This document shows, piece by piece, positions 59,464 through 64,000 of a stretch of 64,000 bases of DNA. Made by a program: the position numbers and the translations under genes. Position 1 is the first letter of the stretch. Every line of letters begins with the position of its first letter. The DNA comes from DMER64 sp049652385 (GTDB lineage: Bacteria; Bacteroidota; Bacteroidia; Bacteroidales; UBA932). The stretch spans positions 372,001 through 436,000 of the forward strand of contig JBASDX010000008.1 of the NCBI GenBank assembly GCA_049652385.1, read 5' to 3'. The notes under the pieces were generated by a model that saw only the letters and a program-made list of their open reading frames with translations, searched no databases and was not told where the DNA came from.

Positions 59464-60975
59464 ATGGAACATACTTTTCCTCTTTCCTGGCTGATTATTG
59501 CCTTTACGGCATATACAGCCTTGCTTTTCTTTGTTTCCTGGCTCACTTCCAGGAAAGCAGACAGTAGTTCTTTTTTTATCGGTAACAGAAAATCTCCCTG
59601 GCCCATTGTAGCGTATGGCATGATAGGCACTTCCATCAGCGGGGTGACGTTTATATCGGTGCCCGGCAACGTAATGAATGAAAATTTTTATTACATGCCG
59701 CTTGTGCTGGGGTTTGTCATAGGATATGTAGTCATTGCACAAGTACTGCTGCCTTTGTATTACAGAATGAATGTGACATCCATCTATTCGTATCTGGAAG
59801 AACGTTTTGGTTTCAGAACGTACAAAACAGGTTCTGCCGTTTTTATGGTATCGCGTGTTTTAGGCGCCGCTGTAAGGATTTTCGTGGTGGTACTGGTGCT
59901 GCATACGTTCTTTCCGGCAGATTCAGTTCCGTTTTGGGTAGTTGCTGCCGTCTTTATGTTCCTGATATTCTTATACACTTTCAAGGGAGGAGTTAAAACC
60001 ATTATATGGACAGATGTGCTGCAGACAACTTTTATGTTGCTGGCCGTAATCTTAACGGTTGTTTCCATTTCCGGGGCTATGGACTGGAACGTTGCGCAGC
60101 TGACTCGTTCCGTCGTAGAGACTGACTATTCGCGGTGGTTTAACTGGGACTGGAGTGCATCCAACAACGCCCTCAAACAGTTTGTCAGTGGTATTTTTAT
60201 TACCATTGTCATGACGGGGCTGGACCAGGAAATGATGCAGAAAAATTTATCATGCAAAGATTTAAAGTCTGCACAAAAAAATATTTATTCTACCAGCATT
60301 ACTTTGGTAATCGTTAATATTTTATTCCTTACCCTGGGTGCTGTTATGGCTTTGTATGTAAACAACCGGCTGGGAGGTATGCAGGGTATTGGCCTGGCAG
60401 ATGCCATGGGGGCTTTCAGCAAGGCACAAACCGATAAATTATTCCCGGTCATAGCTTCGCAATACCTGCCGCTGGGCGTAGGGTTGTTTTTTATTATTGG
60501 CCTTATTTCGGCATCCTATCCCAGTGCAGGAGGAGCGCTTACTTCTTTGACGACAGCTTTTTGTATAGATTTTCTGAATTTTGACAAAAGGAATGATTTA
60601 TCACAAAACAGAAAAGATAAAATCCGTAAAACCGTTCACGGAGGGTATACCGTATTGTTTTTCCTGATATTGTTGGTCTTGTATCTGGTAAATAACCAGG
60701 CCATCATCAATTTGGTTTATTTGCTGGCAGCCTATACATACGGCCCGTTGCTCGGGTTTTTCTTCTTCGGAATTCTTACCAAATATCGGGTCAAGGATAA
60801 AGCGGCCCCTTACATTGCCATTGCCGCTCCTGTTTTATGCTATGTATTGGATGTGGCTTTTAAGACGTGGTTTGATTTTGGACTGGGTTTTACCATCCTT
60901 ATCTGCAACGGCTTGTTTACGTTTGTGGGCATGTGGCTTTTCAGGGAGCAGAAACAGGAGTTGTCTTCTCTTTAA
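59464..60975 (+). CDS. SSS-family sodium:solute symporter
   Basis: 503-aa thirteen-helix Na+/solute symporter. SSS marks: GTSISGVTFISVPG in helix 1-2, YTFKGGVKTIIWTDVLQT, GLDQEMMQKNLSCK and SASYPSAGGALTSLTTAF (Na+-site helix). It follows murQ-recR on the same strand after 23 nt, so import of MurNAc or another wall sugar is a reasonable guess; proof is lacking. Its 3' end overlaps the M24 peptidase gene by 35 bp. Confidence 0.9.
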   Translation: MEHTFPLSWLIIAFTAYTALLFFVSWLTSRKADSSSFFIGNRKSPWPIVAYGMIGTSISGVTFISVPGNVMNENFYYMPLVLGFVIGYVVIAQVLLPLYYRMNVTSIYSYLEERFGFRTYKTGSAVFMVSRVLGAAVRIFVVVLVLHTFFPADSVPFWVVAAVFMFLIFLYTFKGGVKTIIWTDVLQTTFMLLAVILTVVSISGAMDWNVAQLTRSVVETDYSRWFNWDWSASNNALKQFVSGIFITIVMTGLDQEMMQKNLSCKDLKSAQKNIYSTSITLVIVNILFLTLGAVMALYVNNRLGGMQGIGLADAMGAFSKAQTDKLFPVIASQYLPLGVGLFFIIGLISASYPSAGGALTSLTTAFCIDFLNFDKRNDLSQNRKDKIRKTVHGGYTVLFFLILLVLYLVNNQAIINLVYLLAAYTYGPLLGFFFFGILTKYRVKDKAAPYIAIAAPVLCYVLDVAFKTWFDFGLGFTILICNGLFTFVGMWLFREQKQELSSL

Positions 60976-62752
60976 GCCATACCGACTCGTCGTACGTCAA
61001 ATGAGGCGATAATGTGTTGAAAACATGATTGTTATACGTGTTCAGCCAGTTTATTTCCCACCTTTCCATCAATTCCGTCAATAGTGCAGACGTGTCTATG
61101 TGGCAGAGTGTTAACGTTTCAAAACCCAGCCACTCTCCAAATTCATTCTCTTTGAGCACTTTACAAAACAGGATGTTCTCATGGCGCACACCGTGGGAGC
61201 CTTCTCTGTAAATCCCCGGTTCGTTGGAGGTAACCATTCCGGGTAGCATGTCCTGGTCTTTCCAGGTCATTCTGACCTCTTGCGGGCCTTCGTGAACGCA
61301 TAAAAAATGGCCTATGCCATGGCCCGTTCCGTGTCCGTAATTCCGGAAATATTTCCAAAGCGGCTCACGCGCCAGTATGTCCAGGTGAGTTCCTTTGGTA
61401 CCGGCCAGAAAGACTGCGGCGCTTAGCGCAATCATACCTTTCAGAGCCACCGTGTAGTCTTCTCTTTCTTGATGAGTTAGCGGTCCCAGGGGAATGGTAC
61501 GTGTGATATCCGTGGTACCTGTTAAATACTGACCTCCGGAATCTATCAGGTAAAGCCCTTTTTGTTCCAGCCGGCTTCCTGTTTCTTTTCCATGGCTGTA
61601 ATGGGGTAAAGCCGCATGGGGACCGTAGGCAGAAATGTATGGAAAACTATCTCCCATAGCCTCTTCTGCCAAAGCACGTATGGTGGATAACTTTTTGGAA
61701 ACGGTTTGTTCCGTGAGCGTACTGCCCGTTGTCATTTCTTTTTCAAGCCAGTATAGAAAGCGCACCATGGCAATGCCGTCTTGGAGGAAGGCTTTTCTGA
61801 AACCGTCTATTTCCACGTCATTTTTGATGGCTTTCTCCAAAATGACAGGGGAGGGATGGTCTTTGACATGCACGGTCTCCTGCTGTTGGGCAAGTTCTGT
61901 AAATACAGTGTAATTCAGCGTACTGCCATCTGCCATAACGGTACTTCCCGGTCTTAATTTTTGCAAAGCATCGGTAAGTGAATCATAAGGGGCCAACGTT
62001 ATGCCGTGGTTTTGCAATTCCCGGGCTACATGGTCCGCTGTTTTGCCGGGAGTAATAAACAACTCGGCTTTCTCCATGCCAACAAGGGCATAAGAAATGG
62101 CAACGGTGTTGAAGGGTACGTCTTGGCTGCGGATATTGAAGAGCCAGGCTATCTGATCCAGCTCGTTCAGCAGGATATGGGAACAGTTTACTGTTCGTAT
62201 GCTTTCCCTTAGCCAAGCGATTTTATCTTTCGCGCTTCTGCCACTGTATTTTTCTTCCAATATATATACCGGATTCATGGGAAAACCGGGTCTGTCAGAC
62301 CATAGAGCCTGTAGAAAATCTTCTGAAGCATCTATACGGCCTTGCAGGGAAGCCAGTACCTTTTTTAAGGCTTCCACATCCCGGAACGACATGCATCCTC
62401 CGTCAATACCTACCACGGCATGCCGGGGCAGATGGGCAGCCAGCCATTGCGGATAATCTACGGCATCGGGAACGCGAAGAGGATGGAGTGCTATACCCGT
62501 ACCTTCCAGTTCCAGTCGTGCCTGGATAAAATACCGCGTATCTGTCCATAATCCGGCATGCGAGCGTGTTATGACAACTGTGCCGTAGGAGCCGGTGAAA
62601 CCGGAAATCCATTTTCTTTGCTGCCACCTTGCCGGAAGGTATTCGCTGCTATGCGGATCTGTTCCGGAAATGATGACAGCGTCCCAACCTTTTGTCCGCA
62701 TATAGGAGCGCAAAGCTTCTATTCTGGAAAGAATCGGTTTAATAGTGTGCAT
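60941..62752 (-). CDS. Xaa-Pro aminopeptidase (M24B)
   Basis: 603-aa aminopeptidase P-like enzyme with two creatinase-N-like domains (1-310) and a C-terminal M24 pita-bread domain. Metal ligands are visible: IDSGGQYLTGTTDITRT (two Asp), GHGTGHGIGHFLCVHEGPQ (His), TSNEPGIYREGSHGVRHEN (Glu) and a later Glu. It removes N-terminal residues before Pro. Overlaps the POT-type transporter by 14 bp, suggesting joint peptide use. Confidence 0.94.
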   Translation of the reverse strand: MHTIKPILSRIEALRSYMRTKGWDAVIISGTDPHSSEYLPARWQQRKWISGFTGSYGTVVITRSHAGLWTDTRYFIQARLELEGTGIALHPLRVPDAVDYPQWLAAHLPRHAVVGIDGGCMSFRDVEALKKVLASLQGRIDASEDFLQALWSDRPGFPMNPVYILEEKYSGRSAKDKIAWLRESIRTVNCSHILLNELDQIAWLFNIRSQDVPFNTVAISYALVGMEKAELFITPGKTADHVARELQNHGITLAPYDSLTDALQKLRPGSTVMADGSTLNYTVFTELAQQQETVHVKDHPSPVILEKAIKNDVEIDGFRKAFLQDGIAMVRFLYWLEKEMTTGSTLTEQTVSKKLSTIRALAEEAMGDSFPYISAYGPHAALPHYSHGKETGSRLEQKGLYLIDSGGQYLTGTTDITRTIPLGPLTHQEREDYTVALKGMIALSAAVFLAGTKGTHLDILAREPLWKYFRNYGHGTGHGIGHFLCVHEGPQEVRMTWKDQDMLPGMVTSNEPGIYREGSHGVRHENILFCKVLKENEFGEWLGFETLTLCHIDTSALLTELMERWEINWLNTYNNHVFNTLSPHLTYDESVWLKEKTTPVSAP

Positions 62753-64000
62753 GATCAGATATATTTTTCTTGATAACCAACCTATTGAAAAGAATCAGTC
62801 CTATAACCGTAGTCAGTCCGACGCCGCTGAACAGGAGCCATAAGAGATCAGGTCTGTTCATATGGTCCACAAAGTGCCTGTACAAGGGTGCTCCAATAAA
62901 TCCTCCTACAAAACTGCCGATGACACTACAAAAAAAAGAATAACCCATATAGAGCCCTTTTTTATCTTCCGGAGCAATCAAACCTACAAAGGAATTGAAT
63001 TTGGGATGGGCCGTCATTTCCCCCAAAGTAAAAACAACGCTGCCCGTAATAAAAACCCATGCATATTTTGAGATGGCCAATACAGCCATGCCCAGAGCTC
63101 CCAAAACAACTCCTGTAATAATGGTGGGAACGGCTTTATAGCGACTCACAATCCTGGATACAAACAGCTGTAAAAGAATAATCACACCGGCGTTCAATAC
63201 GGTAACATGCTCTACGTCAAAAGCCCAGTTTGTTTCCCTGCCGGTAAACAAGGACAGAAAGCCGTTAACGGCTTCATTGACAGGGGTCATGTCCATATGT
63301 TCGTTGACGTACCATAACACCGTGCCGTATATTTGGAAATACATAATCCAAAATCCGGAGTATATCAAAATCATAAGCACAAACCTCCAGTCCCGGAATA
63401 CGGAGGCCAGATTTTGGGCTACCTTCACCAAAGAACCTTCTTTATTTTTGGGTATCGGGTCTTTGTATAGGAAAATATTCATGAGCAACAGCACCATACC
63501 TGCTGCGGCGGCCATCCAGAATACGTAGCTGTAGGAATATTTTTTTAGCGTAGGTACCAACAGGAGTGGAAACAAGAAGGCACCTAAATTGATGGACCAA
63601 TAAAAAATGCCAAAACCCAACGTAGAGTTTTTTTCTGTCGTACTGTGGGCTATGGTTCCGGAAATAACCGGTTTGAACAATCCGGCTCCTATGGCCATGA
63701 TAATGAGCGAGGCAAACACCAAACCGTAGGAACTCATGCAGCCGGTTAGAAAATAGCCTAACGTAAGGCAGGTAAAAGCAACCATAAGCATGTTCCTGAA
63801 TCCGTAGCGGTCTGCCAAAGCACCGGCAAATAAAGGAATGAAATACAAAAGCGGAGGAATGGTTCCCATAATGGCACCTGCCGCTTCTCTGGAAAAACCC
63901 AGCCCGCCTTCTGAAGGATTCAAGATTAAATAAACGGATAAAATGGATAGCACCCCGTAATAGGCTCCTCGCTCAAAAAACTCCATGCCAATGGCTGTCC
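62739..64000 (-). CDS. POT-family peptide MFS transporter (5' end cut by window)
   Basis: Proton-coupled di/tripeptide importer of the POT/PTR (DtpT-like) family. In-window frame starts before base 64000 and has the early TAIGMEFFERGAYYGVLSILSVYL motif (ExxER type) and GSLGFGRDA-like turns. 420 residues here contain about twelve helices including the mid-segment FSFKKNYSYVFWMAAAAGM. The true start lies a few residues upstream outside the window. It overlaps the aminopeptidase gene by 14 bp, which fits peptide uptake and processing. Confidence 0.88.
   Translation of the reverse strand, partial: TAIGMEFFERGAYYGVLSILSVYLILNPSEGGLGFSREAAGAIMGTIPPLLYFIPLFAGALADRYGFRNMLMVAFTCLTLGYFLTGCMSSYGLVFASLIIMAIGAGLFKPVISGTIAHSTTEKNSTLGFGIFYWSINLGAFLFPLLLVPTLKKYSYSYVFWMAAAAGMVLLLMNIFLYKDPIPKNKEGSLVKVAQNLASVFRDWRFVLMILIYSGFWIMYFQIYGTVLWYVNEHMDMTPVNEAVNGFLSLFTGRETNWAFDVEHVTVLNAGVIILLQLFVSRIVSRYKAVPTIITGVVLGALGMAVLAISKYAWVFITGSVVFTLGEMTAHPKFNSFVGLIAPEDKKGLYMGYSFFCSVIGSFVGGFIGAPLYRHFVDHMNRPDLLWLLFSGVGLTTVIGLILFNRLVIKKNISDHAHY

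Overview
The window looks like a chromosomal segment of a Bacteroidota bacterium, most likely of the order Bacteroidales. Signs of this are the promoter boxes of the TAnnTTTG type in front of many genes, the near absence of Shine-Dalgarno sequences, many SPII lipoproteins, a VorB-type 2-oxoacid:ferredoxin oxidoreductase, the tig-clpP-clpX order, and a predicted 6S-type RNA between zapA and rny. Genes are densely packed on both strands, and four convergent gene pairs overlap at their 3' ends. I saw no rRNA, CRISPR array, transposase or phage structural gene. There is one tRNA, tRNA-Leu(UAG).

Layout. 1-6.1 kb: a truncated FecCD-type ABC permease, a secreted M23/LysM peptidase, glycerate kinase with an odd 9-residue repeat insertion, a DUF308 membrane protein, a hemerythrin-LuxR regulator, ZupT, tRNA-Leu and a cupin. 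6.1-11.1 kb: a minus-strand run of six envelope genes (beta-barrel/CsgG-like protein, lipoprotein, secreted proteins, small membrane protein) that looks like one functional unit of unknown job. 11.1-15.5 kb: palindromic repeats, then an AT-rich two-gene module made of a MazG-like pyrophosphohydrolase and a nuclease-helicase-S24 fusion. This is the best candidate here for an undescribed, perhaps defensive, system. 15.5-21 kb: S9 peptidase, small lipoprotein, SBF-like symporter and AAA+ ATPase.

21-29.8 kb is AT-rich and accessory in character: an MntA/HepT toxin-antitoxin pair, DUF5684 and lipoprotein genes, an OmpA protein with an 18-Gln tract, an AraC regulator, an XRE membrane regulator coupled to a CPBP protease whose 3' end carries an in-frame stop, a DUF3784 protein and a CDF metal exporter. 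29.8-35.8 kb is a heavy-metal RND efflux operon (His-rich protein, adaptor, pump, outer-membrane factor), overlapped at its tail by a MATE exporter.

37-64 kb is mostly core: a Dps-like ferritin, an SRAP domain fused to a Cdd1-like HhH domain, a nucleoside deaminase, a radical SAM enzyme, an MscS channel, tpiA-prmA-mtgA, tig-clpP-clpX, an M20 and an M14 peptidase, rny, 6S RNA, zapA, the four-subunit 2-oxoacid oxidoreductase, an ADP-forming acyl-CoA ligase, an amino-sugar kinase with murQ and recR, an SSS symporter, an Xaa-Pro aminopeptidase and a truncated POT-type peptide transporter. Together the 46-64 kb genes suggest peptide and amino-acid fermentation with ferredoxin-linked 2-oxoacid oxidation, acyl-CoA-to-ATP conversion and recycling of cell-wall MurNAc.
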